Origin: Chrysomallon squamiferum
Taxonomy: Eukaryota; Mollusca; Gastropoda; Neomphalida; Peltospiridae
Length of the DNA: 60,000 bases
NCBI GenBank assembly: GCA_012295275.1
Contig: CM022677.1
Span: 9,677,304-9,737,303 of the forward strand
Reading direction: 5' to 3'
A program made the translations under genes and the position numbers. Below are positions 1 to 15,100 of the stretch, one piece after another. Each line of letters begins with the position of its first letter. The first letter of the stretch is position 1. Below the pieces are notes generated by a model. It had not been told where the DNA came from. It saw nothing but the letters and a program-made list of their open reading frames with translations, and made no database searches.

Positions 1-1290
1 TTTCTTTTCTTCAGTTTACAAATATATATTCAACATTATGTATAAATATTTAAAAAATAAAAAAGTTATATATAAATAAATCAATAAATAAAATGAGGTT
101 GCAACCGATATAATAGAAAATAAGGTAACATTGTCATCACAGTGAATTGTGTTTACATCTTTATGATAACTGGTTATTAGGAAACAAGCTGTTTGTGGTA
201 GAAACGGTACATTTCACGTTTTATTTCAAATGGTTGTCATTACTTTCAAGTGATACCATTTAAGACAGTGATATGTTTACAATGTAATCCTAGAGATTTC
301 TGGTATTCCTTCAGCAGTGTCACCTGACCAGGCCCTTGGCCAATGTTACGCTTCAAAACGTGAAAACTACAATGTAAACAAACTATTCCGTTTGATTTTT
401 TTTTTTTTTTTTTTTTTGTAGATTGTTCAGACTGCTCAGCTACGGAAATCGCCTAATAACTGTAATGCTATAAACAATGAAAGACTGTACACTAAAATGA
501 CCACAGTGTAAAAAATGTATGACAAATGGACAACTATACATTTTAAGAGGCCATTTCGGCCATTCGCCATGTTGTTTTTCTGCGAGTTGAGGTCACGGGT
601 GAACATTTGTTCCGACCTTTTTTGTGAAGAAAAAAAAAGAGATGACCTACCTTGTTGTAATACACCTGAGCACAAAACTGCTACGGTTTGGAGGCAGAAC
701 AAAAGGGGAACCGACGACGCCATATATTTTGATTCATGTGGATAATTTAAGCAAAAACCAGCAAGAAAATTCACTGATATACGTAGAGTGCCTCATACTT
801 GGGTATGAATACATCCACTGAACCGTATCACAACCCGCACTGTTTAGCACTACGCCAGTAGTTGGAAGTGGTGACCGACTTTTTTAAGGCTACGTGTGGC
901 TAGGCTGTGATTAGCAATAGCTCACATATGACTTATATAGGACACACCAGTGTTAATGTTATAAGTGATTTTGAAAAAAAAGAGAGACTTAGAATACATT
1001 TGATATTAGCAGTTTTTCTGGACTCCATTACTGGCATGTTCTCTTTTAAGTATCACCAGTATTATGCCCACGTATGGCCAATATCTGAGACTGCAGAATC
1101 AAAGAAACCTTAAATTCAGTTATTAATACGATATGAAAATGTTATAGTTAGGTCAGTTTATAATTTCCGTGAATGTAAACTGGTTTATTCTTAGTATATA
1201 AAATTATCATAAATTATGCAGAATATGCCAATATAATAATAAACCGTGATTTTTGTGCAACTGATTCAAAGAAAACCGTTTTTTTTTTTT

Positions 1291-1321
<31 letters not shown>

Positions 1322-1357
1322 GTGGCGTGGTCTTTTATTTATATATATATATATATA

Positions 1358-1409
<52 letters not shown>

Positions 1410-2616
1410 TGTTATTATTACCAGGGTTTTTTTTTTTTTTTGTGTGTGTGTGATCTTTCAGTGCACTGCTCTGACCATACTAAAGTTCAGTCGGGAAACC
1501 CTGTACCAGAATGAATCCTATATTGATAAAAAAATATATATGTTTACCTACACTGACAGAATTATATAAAAGGTGTCTACATACATACATATATATGCAC
1601 ACATAATATATGTGTGTGTGTGTGTGGATAGATAGATAGATATAGCTATAGATATAGATATAAAAAAACAGGAGAAATGTTTAGCAGAAAGCCACGATGT
1701 GTTTGTTTGCACGTGTTTGTGTGTGTGTGTGTGTGTGTGAATGAAGGTTGTAAATATGATCAAGGAATTTATTTTTGTCCCTCTGCAAGTGTCCTTATCA
1801 CAGTTATCCTCTGATCAGAGGAACAAAAATAACATTTTTTTTTATTGATATAAATATACATACATATATATATATATATAAAACACAAAAATGATCTAGT
1901 ATTGCAATGTACCTAACACACATATATATATATATTGCAACATCTTAATATATGTGAATAAAGCTGAAAATTGTAATCTGTGTAATATCATTATTATATA
2001 ATATCTTGGTATCTGTTTAATATGTATGATGTAGTTGTATAATAGTTCTAATATCTGTATATCTGTATAATATCTATAATAGATCCGATTTTTAATATCA
2101 ATACTATCTGTGTAATATTTCTAATATTTCTAATATAATCTATAATATCTAGGTATCTGGATAATCGTCTATTAATATGCAGCCAATCTAAATATGATGT
2201 CATTGCATCTTCCGCGTTCTTTTAAACATAATCGCCATCTTTGATATAGCTAGTTATTTGGCACCCTAAGGGTTTACAATCCATTTTTATGTCAGACGAT
2301 CACCGCGCGAACAACTTACTAAGTGTAAAACATTAACGAATTTCGAAATAAGTAATTACACCTGTCACATAACAAGAAGCATACTTGCGTGTCTTGTTGT
2401 TTTTTTTTTATCAGTTCAATGTTATTGCCACAAGGTACGTAACGTTATTTTAAAGTTATTTCCAGTTCCACATGTACTCCAAGCTATACAGTGCAGTGAC
2501 TTTGCTGCTAATCAAAATGAGCATGACAGAGCTGATGTATGTTGGAAAAATTTAAATACAAATATGATAATTACCTAGTGATCTCAGATTAATATAAAGC
2601 TATTCATAACTGACGC

Positions 2617-2673
<57 letters not shown>

Positions 2674-5012
2674 ACAGGAACTGTCATTTAAAATAATAAT
2701 AATAATAAATAAAAGTAAAACAGGAAAGGCCCTCGCACAAGACAGACGTTATCACACATACCAACACAATGACATAATCATACATATAGCCAAACGGACG
2801 TACAAAATTACACACACAAACATTGACACATGAGCGTTAACTGAAATAACAAAACTGCATACTACAAGTTTATAATAACATACTCTCTCAAAAAAGAAAC
2901 GCATTATACAAAAAGGCATTATTTCATTATTTATGACCGTATCACAGTAAATTGTGATATGAGCAAGTGACTGTTCTTTCTACAGTCTGCAGCATACCTT
3001 AAAAGCGGAAATTACGTTATTATTTCATAACAAACCAAAATGTTAGCTATTAATAGAACAGTTTAACGTAAACGTATTTTCCGTCAGGTTAATTATTTAT
3101 CTCCTTCCCAAGTATTTAAAGAGTGAAACTTATTTTTATATGACCAAATTAACAACAAAAGAAAAAGAAAAAGCAAGAAAGTGGAAAGTAAAAGAAAAAT
3201 GTAATAAAAGTATCAAAGAAAAACAAAAATTAAATAATAATAATAATAATAATAGAACTGAAACATAATTGTTTTTACGTTATTTTGGCTCGTTTGTAAT
3301 ATTTATTATAATGGACCCGTTAAATTAAATCATCATCATCATTTTTTAATTGTTTTATTTCTTTATTTATGTTTTGAATTTTATATTTGAATTCCCGCCC
3401 CCTCCCCCCGATTGTCAGAGAATACAAATGTGATCTTCAACTGATCAGTGAACGCTAAACTATCCGTTAGTCTGTACGGTTTCACATATTAGTTTACATA
3501 TGAGTAACATAACTTACACCAAAATAAAATAAAATGAGAATAAGAAGAATTTTTTTTTTTTTTTTTTTTTTTTGTTAAATTTAAAACATTTGACCTGAAC
3601 AGTTCTAAACTGATATGTTAAGAGAATAAACAATTATTTCTTTTATTTTACAATCAACAGTACTTTGTAAATAAATAATACATAATTTATCGAAGTAAAC
3701 AAAGTTCAGTCAGAGAAAAAATTATTTTGTCGCTAATTAGTGTGATTGCTGGATGTGTGTGTGTGGATGGGTGTGAGTGGGTGTCAGCAATATCTTTCAG
3801 ATTTTATCAGAATGAAAAGAGAAATATGTGTAGAAATAGCAGAGTGATTTATCTTACAAATAAACTTAAAATATTTCTTAATACCAGTATTAACCAGGTT
3901 TTCTCTTGTATTGTTTATTTTGTTTTGTTTTTGTTTGTTTGTTGTTGTTTTATTTTTTCATTATTATCTTCTTGTTATTATTAATTGCTTTTACTTATTA
4001 TTATTATTATTTTATTATTATTATTATTTTATTTCCTTCAGATATCTATTTCATATTGCAAGCATTACGTGGTGTAACGGAAGTACATGAATAAACTGAT
4101 TATGTGTTACTAAAACAATCTGTTCTAATATGGTCACTAATGGAGCCTATGTTGGTCGTTTGTATTTGAGTGACCTTATTTAAACAAACAAAACAAATAT
4201 AAAATTCTGAATCTAAACATCGATACTAGGCTGTCGATTAGTGATGATACCATTGCGTAAACACGTCTCTGCGTGTAGCATTCTGCTCAGAACACAACTG
4301 CAATGTCGTCCAACGTCGTTATTAATCGCTAAATTTGGGTGCACGAGCACTAGGAAGCGACGGGAATTTACGCAAGGTAATCTGTTGACCTAGAAATTTA
4401 TTTTATTTAAAATCAAATCAAACAAAGAGAGAGATGATGCTGTTAAGAAGATGATAACTTTTTTTAATGAAAACTAAATGTATTCTTTAATAATAATTCA
4501 TACCTCTAGTTGAGACAATAAACAAATTTAAAAAAGAAAGAAAGACTGAAAAAAGTGAAAAGAAGAAAGAAAAGAAGAACAAATGAAAGAAAAGAAAGGA
4601 ATGGTTTGGAAGATTTCGTTCACTCAAATGTATGAGAGCCTAGTAAGAGGAGACGCTGATTCTGAGTATAAAGTATATCTTGTCTGGCATCGTAGAATTC
4701 AAAACATGGGTAAATTTCCTAGTGAAAGATATACCTGTTGATAACAGTAAATTGTCTTGGATCAACTTGTTAAACTTACTTTTATGTCAACACAAAAATC
4801 ACTTTAATAACGATTCGTATGTTGTTGATTTTTTATTTTTGTGTGTATGTGTTTAATACCGTTTGTTTATTTCATTTTACAGCAAATAAATAAAAAATAA
4901 AAAGTTTCTTTTGGTCAGAATAAATCGGAAAACCATCTGTAGAGAAAATTGTTAAAACAATTATTGTTGACAAATTTTGCTCGATTTAAATAAATAAATA
5001 AGTTCCTTTTTA

Positions 5013-5046
<34 letters not shown>

Positions 5047-6955
5047 GTTTCTTGCAAGATTATTCATCCTGACTATGCCACAATACTACTTTTCCGTTCC
5101 AACTTTATCGGTTAAAAAAAAAAAACAACAACAACAACAACGAAATAGGTATGTAACGTAATATTTGATCCGTCAGTATATGTACTGCGTAACTGATTCT
5201 GGTAAATCATGAATAACCAATCTAGATTTAAAATGAAATTTTGACGCGACTATAAAACATCAAATTACCTTCCGTAGTTCACAAGCCTAATAAAAAAAAT
5301 TGGGCTGTGATTTAAGATCGTTACGCATAATCGGATGACATTCACTGCTGCATAACAGTAAATCATTTATAACAATTACAGTATCAGCTCATGGATTTAA
5401 AGAAGAAATCCAATGTAAAAACAAAGACGCAAAAATCATGTTAGTTAATAACAGTTAATAAACCATTATATGCAGATAATGTTAACAAAAGGATTAATAA
5501 AACCTATTCTGTTAATAAAACACTAAAAGTTATTAGTTAAACTTACATCAACTGTTAGTAAAAGTATATGCAAAAAATAACAATAACAGTTAATAAATAG
5601 ATAGGGTAATAAATACTGTGTGTACTCACCATTTATTCTGATGATAATATAAATTATAAAAAGTTATAAAGATTATCTTGCAAGGACTCAGTCTTTACAA
5701 TATTCTTTGTATATTTATGGATGAATCATAATTATATTCTGGAACAAAGATTTTAAAACTAGTTACTTACTGTCCTATCCATTTTAAAAACAAATCATAT
5801 CTGAACAGTCATCTCTAGTATTTGATAGAATTTAAAAATATTCATGATGTAAGCATTATATGAATTTTACGTTTTGACAAAAATGTATCATTTCAATTGT
5901 TTAATAAACTCTTAATTGACAAAACTGAACTCGTTTAGCTTTGTAACATTTTTTTTCCAGATAAAAGGAAGAATCTGTGCACGGAATCTCTAACACTTTA
6001 GAAAAAAACTATTTGGATTCCTTAAAACCCAAGGCTGCAGCTATATGCAACAAACAGTGCATCTTTATTTGTTAAAAGAAATCACAAAGACACACATTCT
6101 TCTTTACGTGCTGTACTTGCTATAGACTTCACTGAAAAGAAACTTTGACAGTGTGTGTCAGCTGTAAACCAGAGGGAAGCAGTTCTAAGAGAAGGTATTT
6201 ATTAATAAGTCAGCGAACCCTCTTTTACATACATTATATCAAATTAGTTTCTATCATTTCCTATGCGAGGGTATGAAAGATTAACCGATTCAAACCTAAG
6301 TTTGATAACTTAATTAAAAATACCTTTAAACATTTCATTAAATCAGTGATATCTTCAGTGCAAAAGGCATCCTTTCAGGGTATTATATGACAAAGGATCA
6401 AAGAAATAAAAACATTATTTTACCTTCCAAGCCAAGCTGATAAAACTAACAAGGAAGCAAAATGTATCGACGGTAGTGATTTATTGATCAGTTTTACTAG
6501 CCCTGTTTCGTTGACACGTTTTGTAGCAGTAGATAATGTATCTTTTTATTTTATTTTTTATTGTCAAATGAAGACGTATACTATACCAATTAAAAGAAAA
6601 GCAATCCCAAATGTAAAAAGAAAAACCTTTTTGTAGATATTTATAACAGTGTAAAAGATACTGCATTCCAAAATAAAATTAAAAAATTAAAAAATTAAAG
6701 AAAAAATCATCCTTACATCTTCAAAAACATATTTTAAGAGAAATCCCTATCAAAGTTGCATTATCTATTCAGTAAAGTGTTCTTTTCATGAAAAACTTAA
6801 TAGAGCTAACTATTACGGTTTAGGCCTGTTTTAATCAATAGATGAACATGAGATTATATCTGAATAAGAATTGTCGTTCGTTTATATGTAATTTTTAAAA
6901 TTATTTTTATGTTTACTTCTGCAGACCACTACAGAAGATTTATCGTTCGCGAGAG

Positions 6956-7005
<50 letters not shown>

Positions 7006-7191
7006 GATTTATTTATTTTGTTAATGTTTTATTTTATTTTATTTTATTATTATTATTTTTTTTTTCAAGAATCGGGCTTTACCGCTTCACTTCAAATGAT
7101 TATTAAACAGTAACTACTGGGGTTATTTGTAAAATATAAAGCAGAAAGTGAAGAACTCAAGAAGATAGCTCTAACTGCTCCATTTAAATAA

Positions 7192-7384
7192 TCTATTCAG
7201 CGTAATCGACAGTTTTCGTATCTTTTCTTTCTAGTTCATTTGTTATTTTTACCTCTTTCCATGTTTCGCTTTAGTTTCGGAATTTCAATTCTATTCAGCA
7301 TAATCGACAGTTTTCGTACCTTTACTTTCTAGTATTCATTTTTACCTATTTCCCCGTTTCGCTTTATTTTCGGAATTTCAATTG
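7192..7384. repeat. two-copy tandem duplication, 98-bp period
   Basis: CTATTCAGCRTAATCGACAG recurs at 7193 and 7291, followed by similar pyrimidine-rich sequence and TTCGGAATTTCAATT in both copies. Confidence 0.8.
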
Positions 7385-10300
7385 CGTCCTTTTAAGAAAT
7401 ACCCTAACAAAATAAAAACAAAAAATAATAACAATAATTATAATTAAAAAATGAAAAATAAAAATAAAATTATTAGCGAGAGCCCCTAGCGGCCGTTAGC
7501 ACTGCTATTTAGAGTCTTATACATATTTTCTTTCTCATTCTGCCTTGTATCTGTAACTCCCGTATTTACTGTTAATCTATCTGAAGTGAAACGGTGGTAT
7601 CCGAACCGAAGAAAAAAAATAATAATAATAAAAATAAATGATAAAAAAATAACAATAATAAAATAAATAAATTATTACTCAGGAACGACAACTCTACATA
7701 GTTGTCTGCAGAAGTAAACAACAAAAACAATAGAAAAAGTACAGTAACGAACGACATCTCTTACGCAGGAATGATCTCATTTTAATATATCAGTTGAAAT
7801 AGTAAGTCAGTAAGTCTACCTCTATTAAGGTCTTCATGAAAGGAACACTTTATTGAACATATCACGCAAATCTGATAAAGATATCTCTTGAAATAAGTTT
7901 TATGTGACTTAAGGTTGACCTTTCTTTTAAAAAAACTCTAAAATTCCTACTTTAGGAATGTGGATTTTTATCAACTTTGACATGAAATATCTATGTCAAT
8001 TTTTTTAGATAATATAAGGGTGGCGGGGGCAGATAATGTGACATGATGTAATATATATTACGTACGTAAATAACTAGTTACCACATACATTTACCGATAT
8101 TAAAATGAGTGTCCTACAAACAACCATAAAGGTTTTCAAATCGGTGAGCTTTAATAAGGTAATCATTGATATAGAAATATTAATGTATACAGTATTGCAA
8201 AGCTGGTGTCTCCAGGGAGGACAAACTGACCAGGTTCATAAAACTGTTTTTAATTATTATGAAGTATAATAAAGATTTAAGTTGTAAAATCTGAACAAAA
8301 TCAAACCAAAAACCCTCACACAACCAGTGTTGCCACCTTCACTGACAGTTATTTAAGGTCCTGACATGTCATGTGCCAGAATAAAATGCCTTGCTCACTG
8401 AGAATGTTTCCCTATACATGACCAGACAGTTCCCAGGGCTAATCATCCTAATGAAAGCAGACATTAGGAGGCAGTCACCTAAGCCTATCTTGCTAGCACT
8501 AACTTCCCTCATACAACTCTTAGGAACTAATTAATTTAAAACCATTAAATACTGTCCTTTATAGAATAGGAAACAATGGTTTTTATTTCTCTATTCTACT
8601 TGTACAATTTTTATTTGTTTTTCCATCTGATACTGATTGTCTTTCAGTTGCACTTTTTAAATCGGTTAAATTATATTAATATATATATATATACTGATGA
8701 TCATTTAAATATAAATGTTTTAATTAAAATGACAATATTAAAGTAACAGTATCTGGTTCAAATGTTATAAAAATAAAGTTCTGATTTCAACTGCATAGCA
8801 ACACTTTTAATTTAGTTTTAATTTACTTTATATGTCATTAACAGATATGATTGAATATTATAAAAAGGTAAAAAAACATCTGCTATTTTTTGACATGGTA
8901 AAAGCTGCATTTGATGTCACTTATGCTGACATACGTGTCAATAGTTGCCCATATCTGTACCACTGATTAGTGGAGGCCTGGGCAAATGGTTTGGTTTGCA
9001 GTTGAAGTTATGTAGTTAAATACATAAAAAAGTTGTCTTTCTCTGTGTATGCTTGTGTGTGGTTGTGTGTGTGTGTGTGTGTGTGTGTATTATTATCCAA
9101 AGAACAACTTTTTGACAACAGAAACCACTTCTCAGCCTTCTTGCCAAGATCAAAGGATTGTATCACGTTTGAATTTCTTATGATCAAGTATTGTTGGTTT
9201 CTGAGTTCCAGTTGCACATTGGACTATCATTCAGGATTGTTTTTCTGTAACTGAGAATATCATCTTTCTTAAAAAACAAAATGAGTTTCTGTCCAGCTGG
9301 GATTGAGGAAGAAATCTGTAACTTAAGTGGCTGACATGGCACTGAGGGGTTGAAATGGCCCCTCATTTACCTGGATAAAAATAAGAAAGACAACTATAAA
9401 TATGAAATAAAAATATCTTTAGCAATTATGACACAGAACTGCCACATCTTACCGAAAAAAACCTCTCAAGACTGGTCTCTAGACTTCAAAAATCAAAGTT
9501 CAGTCCACCATAACTCAGATTTTTAAATGTAACGGTTTTAATCTGATAGCATAACCCATGTATTTTCAATGTGGAATGACTTGTCTTCGAAATAAGGCAG
9601 GTGTGATGTTGTGTGCAAAAAAGATAGAATCCCAGATCAGAAGAAAAAAAAATGAGGGGAAAGAAAGAAAAAGCAACATCACTAACTGACAAAATAGCAA
9701 CATCAGAAAGCAAACAAAAGAATATAAAATCAGAGGATGACACCGAGTCCTCTGTTACCGAAAGGATGCCAGCAAGGAAAAGGTTGAAATCTTAACTGTC
9801 TTTTTTTAATGCTGTCAAGATCTGTCTCAACAGATTCTATTGAATGTAAGGAAAAACAGACTCTGTTTATTTTGATTATAGAATATATAATAAACACAGT
9901 CCTAGCAGTGTTTTTCTGATATCTGCTTTGAAACATCTTGTTGCTGTTGGCTGCTCTCTTCTTGTATACTGTGCTTATTATTTTTGGTTTTTGACTATTC
10001 AGCACGTGTTTTGTTATGACATGCTAAATGATTTTCTCTAATTCTTATTATTATATATGTATTTTTTCCAGATTTTGTGCTTACATTACACTGAATCAAT
10101 TTAGCAATCAAAATGAATCATTTTATATTTGTATTTCTTCTTACTTTCACCAACAATTTTGTTTTGCTTGTATTGCTAGTTTTCATCTCTTCAGAGTTCA
10201 TTTACCTTTATCAGAATAGGTACACTCAATCATTTATTGATAATTCAACAAAATAAAATATTCTTAATTTTAATTTAATTACAGAACTAAAATTAGATAT

Positions 10301-10737
10301 CTTTTGTCTTCAAAAAATTCACTTTATTAATACTTTGATAACAATGAAAAAATATATTTAAAACCGTATAATACTTGGCATAAATTATAGGGGAAATTGT
10401 ATTTGGAGTCCAATTTGGAAAACAATAAACATCAGTTTAATATAAAATTTCAATTATATTTAGTCAGTTGACTGTGTTATTGCAGCAAGAAAACATCTAT
10501 TCTACGTATTTGGAAGGTTGTGCCCACTCTCAGGTGTTTGTTGCAACTGTGTGCACTCAGTCTTGCATGCTTTTGTTTACTGTTTATGAACTAAACAGTT
10601 TATTAATAACATAGAATATGTATTTCAGTAACATTTTGGTTAGATTTCTCTTGAAGGAGCCATCACTCACTCACTCACTCTCTCTCTCTGATGAAATTTA
10701 GGATAAAATGTAAAATAACTTTTCATTCAGTAAATCC

Positions 10738-10912
10738 TTAATTAATCATACTAGAAGTAAGGCTTGAAATAGGGTTAGGCAATGGTTAGAATTAGCTTCA
10801 CTGTTAGGGCTGAGGTTAGTAATAGGGTTAAAGTTAACATAAGGGTTAGCTTTATGTTAGGATTGTGGTTATTCTTAATACTGAATAGGGTTGGGTCAAG
10901 ATTGGGGTTTTT
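10738..10912. repeat. degenerate GGTTAG/GGGTTA-rich tract
   Basis: Repeated GGGTTAG, GGTTAG and GTTAGGG words spaced irregularly over about 170 bp, resembling a decayed telomere-like repeat. It is not a perfect array. Confidence 0.5.
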
Positions 10913-11487
10913 TTAGAACTTTTTATTAGGATTATAATTAAATATAGAATTTCAGTTAATTTTAAATATTAATTTATCTGGATGTATCTTATCTTAAATA
11001 AGGAAGCACAGTTCAAGAATGAAATTTCTTTTTTGTAAATTAATCTCAGCTGTTACTGTAAAGCAGATAATGCATGCTGGGACACATGCAAAGCTGTTAG
11101 GGTACCATATTCCAGCTGAAGTTTTGAAAAACATTGACTTGTTATTCAAGTTATTCAGTCTTCATGGAACATTATTAATCCTAAAAACAAATGGTACAGT
11201 TTAATATACCAGCGTTCAACATATAATGTTAAAGGCAGCGCCAAGTAAGTTATTGAAATACAAAATAAACTCTTTAAAAAACATGTTTTTATTATAAAAT
11301 TAATTAACACTAGCCTAATAATTGTTGTTTTTTTATTTTCATTTATTATAATGCAAACATTATTATTGACCTATTGAAAAAAATAAAGGAACAGTTTTAA
11401 AAAACATTTTATAATTTTAAAACTTATTCATGACAAACGCTGTGCTCTGACAATTTATAGATTGTTTTCTTTTTTTATTGAGTTCTG

Positions 11488-11795
11488 TTCAAATGTACAA
11501 AATGTATTTTAAATCAGTTTAAAATAGAATCACCGAGTTATCATGGTCAAATGTACAAAACATATTTCAAATCAGTTTAAAATAGAATCACCAAATTATG
11601 TTTAAATGTACAAACTGTATTTTAAATCAGTTTAAAACAGAATCACTGAGTTATCATGGTCAGAAGTACAAAATGTATTTTAAATCAGTTTAAAATGGAA
11701 TCACTGAGTTATCATGTTCAAATATACAAAATGTATTTTAAATCAGTTTAAAACAGAATCACTGAGTTATCAGTTAAAAGTACAAATCTGTGATG
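11488..11795. repeat. minisatellite, about 57-bp period, five full copies plus a partial one
   Basis: The unit carries ACAAAATGTATTTTAAATC then AGTTTAAAATAGAATCAC and GAGTTATCATGG, with several substitutions per copy. It lies directly downstream of the chitin synthase, possibly within its 3' UTR. Confidence 0.85.
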
Positions 11796-11838
11796 CGTTA
11801 TATTTAAAACTGTCACACACTTACTATGAAGTGTTCTC

Positions 11839-11844
11839 TTTATT
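11839..11844 (-). terminator. candidate poly(A) signal of chitin synthase
   Basis: AATAAA on the minus strand, 47 nt past the stop codon. It is the first canonical hexamer after the stop; use is inferred. Confidence 0.4.
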
Positions 11845-11891
11845 AAGTATGTGTATAGCAGATATAAGCTCTGTTTCACTGTGTTTAAGTC

Positions 11892-12175
11892 TTAGACCAA
11901 AAGAGGTGTTGTTTCACTAACAGAATGTTTAACATCTTTAGAACGACGAAAACGTGCTTTTTCATATCGTGTCAAAACACTACACTGCTTATCATCAGCA
12001 TCGACTGCATCACCATCTACATTATCATCATGAAACGACCATGCTGTTTCAAAACGAGCACCACATTTGTATGGTGCTCGGGCCACATAATGAACAGCTG
12101 TGTTAAAGCGATGCACAAACATGGCAAGAAATTGTGTAAGAAATAAACTTCCAAATATGATGATAAAACTGAGAC
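11892..12175 (-). CDS. CHS: chitin synthase exon 21, last membrane helix and tail
   Basis: Residues 1336-1429 and stop. FLTQFLAMFVHRFNTAVHYV matches the conserved QFxAMxxHRFxTxxH of animal chitin synthases. A cytosolic tail ends SETTPLLV. Confidence 0.93.
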
Positions 12176-15100
12176 CTGTAATAAATAAATAAACAATTAA
12201 ATAAATTAGATCAACAAAAATTATAAATAAATAAACAAATAAATTACATCAACAAAAATAATAAATGACAACACTAAAAAAAATTAAACTAAATGTTTTT
12301 AAAATATTGATAATCTCTATTTTATTTCGATTGTACTTGCGTGTTGTGTGTGTTATTTGTTTCATTTGTTTGTTACTTTGTAATGTATTATAGACATTTC
12401 TCTTTGAACATTATTATTTAAATGTGTTTATTTATTCACAGAAAGAAAGAAAAATTAACTCACCTACAGGATTTGCACCTAACACAGTTAGATTTCCTTT
12501 TGAAGCTAGGGTTGTAATGAGAATGAGCCACAGAGTGTTACATACAGCAAAAATTAGTAACCAGGAGTTTCTAAGCTCAGCAAGTTTAACTAAAACATAA
12601 TTAAAATTATTTTCATTACTGGGCAATTTAACTCGAACATAACTACAATTGTTTCCATTACTGAGTAATTTAAGGCTGATAACTTGTGAGAGGTTAACTT
12701 CATAGAAGTGTGAGCTGTATGTACGTGTGTGTGTTTGTGTGTGTCTGTATGTGTGAGAGAGAGACAGAAAGAGAGATAACATTGTCTTTATGGTAGGCAC
12801 TTACATATACACACATATACAAATCTGATTATAAATGTTTTTTAGTTACCTTTAAGCTCTTCTTCTAAACCAAAAGCTTTTGTTCCTGGTTTCAGACATT
12901 CATTTCTAAGTCTCTGCCAGAAATCATATTCCCCAATGTTAAAGTGTTTAAGATAGTGAGTGGGAGATGCATCTATTATATTTTTCATTTCCATTGCCAT
13001 TTTCTCACCTACAAGTTTGAAAAGATAATTAATAAAGAACTTACAGAACAATATGAAATTATAAATTTTCAAAGAATGATTTATTAGATTTAGGAACAAA
13101 CCTTCTGTGGGATTTCGTAGCTTCTGAATAGCATATAAAAGACGCTTCACATGACCTGAAAAATAAAAATAATAATACCAAGACAAATTTAAAAAAACAA
13201 CAGCTATATTTACAAGGTATGAACAGAACCAGCAAGTATTAACTAAGATTTGCAGATATAAATAGAATTAATGCTAAATATTTGAAATAATATTTAAAAA
13301 TCATATTTTGCATAACATTTCCATTTAGAAATGCATCATTCTAAAATTTGAAGATAAGTAATTGTATTTCTTGCACTTCACCAGCTTTTGTTATTTTAAG
13401 TTCTTTTTCCACTTCTTTTCGCCCAAATGTTTTTAAGATGCTCAGATCTTTCGGCCTGTGAATATGACTTTGTCTAAAGGTTTCCTGGTACATCGGCAGA
13501 CCTATTGCATCCAGCCACTCTTTGACACTTGTCTGCAAAATATTTTTCCTTGTTTTGTATGTATTCCTTTTTTTTTCTTTTTTTTAAAAATTATCTCATT
13601 TATAATATAATGTGTTTTAAAATAAAATTATATGGTTGAAAAATAATGCTTGGAGATTTATATTTTATATGTTTTAACAATGTTTCTAGTGACAGGTGTT
13701 AGTAATCTTTTCAGAGCTGAGCCTTTACATAAAACAATCATATACACACACACAAACACACACCCACATACACACAAACACAAACCCACACACACAAACA
13801 CAAACATGCAGTTTGACTTATTTATATATTCAGACATAAATGCAGAAATACAGATAGTATGTACACAGATGAACTCCAATACATACAAACATACACATTA
13901 AATCACAGATAACTTACTGGAACATGATACTCAATTTCAAATGTTGGCAGGCTGTTTATCTGATCCAGAATAAATTGTTTGTGGGTTTTTGTTGTGATTC
14001 CAATGTCTTTCAGTTCTTTAGAATTCATGCCAGATATAAACAATGTGTTGTCAAAACCATGATGTTTAAATGTCTGGGCATACTTCACCTGAAAATATTT
14101 AAACAATTAAAGTATGGTGATATTAATTTCTATTTTATTTTATTATTATTATTTTTTTCTCAAGTAATCTGTTGATGAAATTACAATTATTTAAAAAGAG
14201 AATTGGCAGATATTACATGCTTTGATAATTTATTGATATAAATTTAGATATTGATTATATGCATCTTAATAAATTCTCTTTACACAAAAACTGAAAGTAA
14301 CAATAATGGGAAGTAAGTATTTGTTCATTCATTTTTTCTTCATTATAATATACTTTTACACTGATTCAGTTAACATGTACCTTGAACTCGACTGGTAGCC
14401 AGTCTTCAACAGCAACAGGCGATGCATCACCAATATCATCATCATCCTCAGTGTCGTCCATGCTATCATCTTTTAATATATGTGTGTGTGTGTACGTATA
14501 TATATATATATATATATAAACATCAAGATATAAACAGATACATTCAATGTCAAGAATAAAAGAGAAACGTGTGCGTGCACTTGCACATGTATGTGTATGT
14601 GCAAATATATATATATATATATATATTCATATATATGCCTGTTTGAGTTGGAGAGAGAGATTTGTTAAAATAACAATATGCATTATTTTATGATTGTTTC
14701 CTGGAGACATAACATAGTTTATCTAGTTTATGAAATGTAAAATAAGTATTATATCTAGAAAAATTTACTAAATATGTATTAAATTATATGTGTTGTTGCT
14801 TACCACTTTGTTCTGCATCTTTTGCTGTTCCTGTAAGTGACAGGGATTTTTCCACTTGGTCTGGGTCATCTTGTGAGGTATGAGGAGCAGGGTCACTGCT
14901 GACTGAACTGTGTATAGGCGTTGACATTGTTTGAACTTCTGCATCAAACATTGGTGTCTTTTCACTGTCTTTGGCGAAACATAAACTGCAAGAATACATC
15001 TGTTAACATGATTTTTTTTACGATTTTTAGTGATAATCACAATCTCAATTTACACTTATAAATATCAGTTTATACGTATAACAAATAAATTTCATACAAA

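Larger units (their letters stand above)
1..11487. other. intergenic region without a supported gene
   Basis: AT-rich sequence with poly(T) and (TA)/(TTA) tracts (1281-1440, 2620-2670, 6958-7004), (TG)n tracts (1611-1626, 1720-1738, 9069-9088) and a (TTA)n region near 4000. Open frames here are low-complexity or short and lack splice structure. CpGs are locally enriched at about 4230-4380. I recognise no coding exon. Confidence 0.6.

Noticed and set aside
1246-1569. 107-codon open frame on the plus strand
   Set aside because: It consists of poly-Phe, Ile and Leu from poly(T), (TA)n and (TTA)n tracts; no coding signal.
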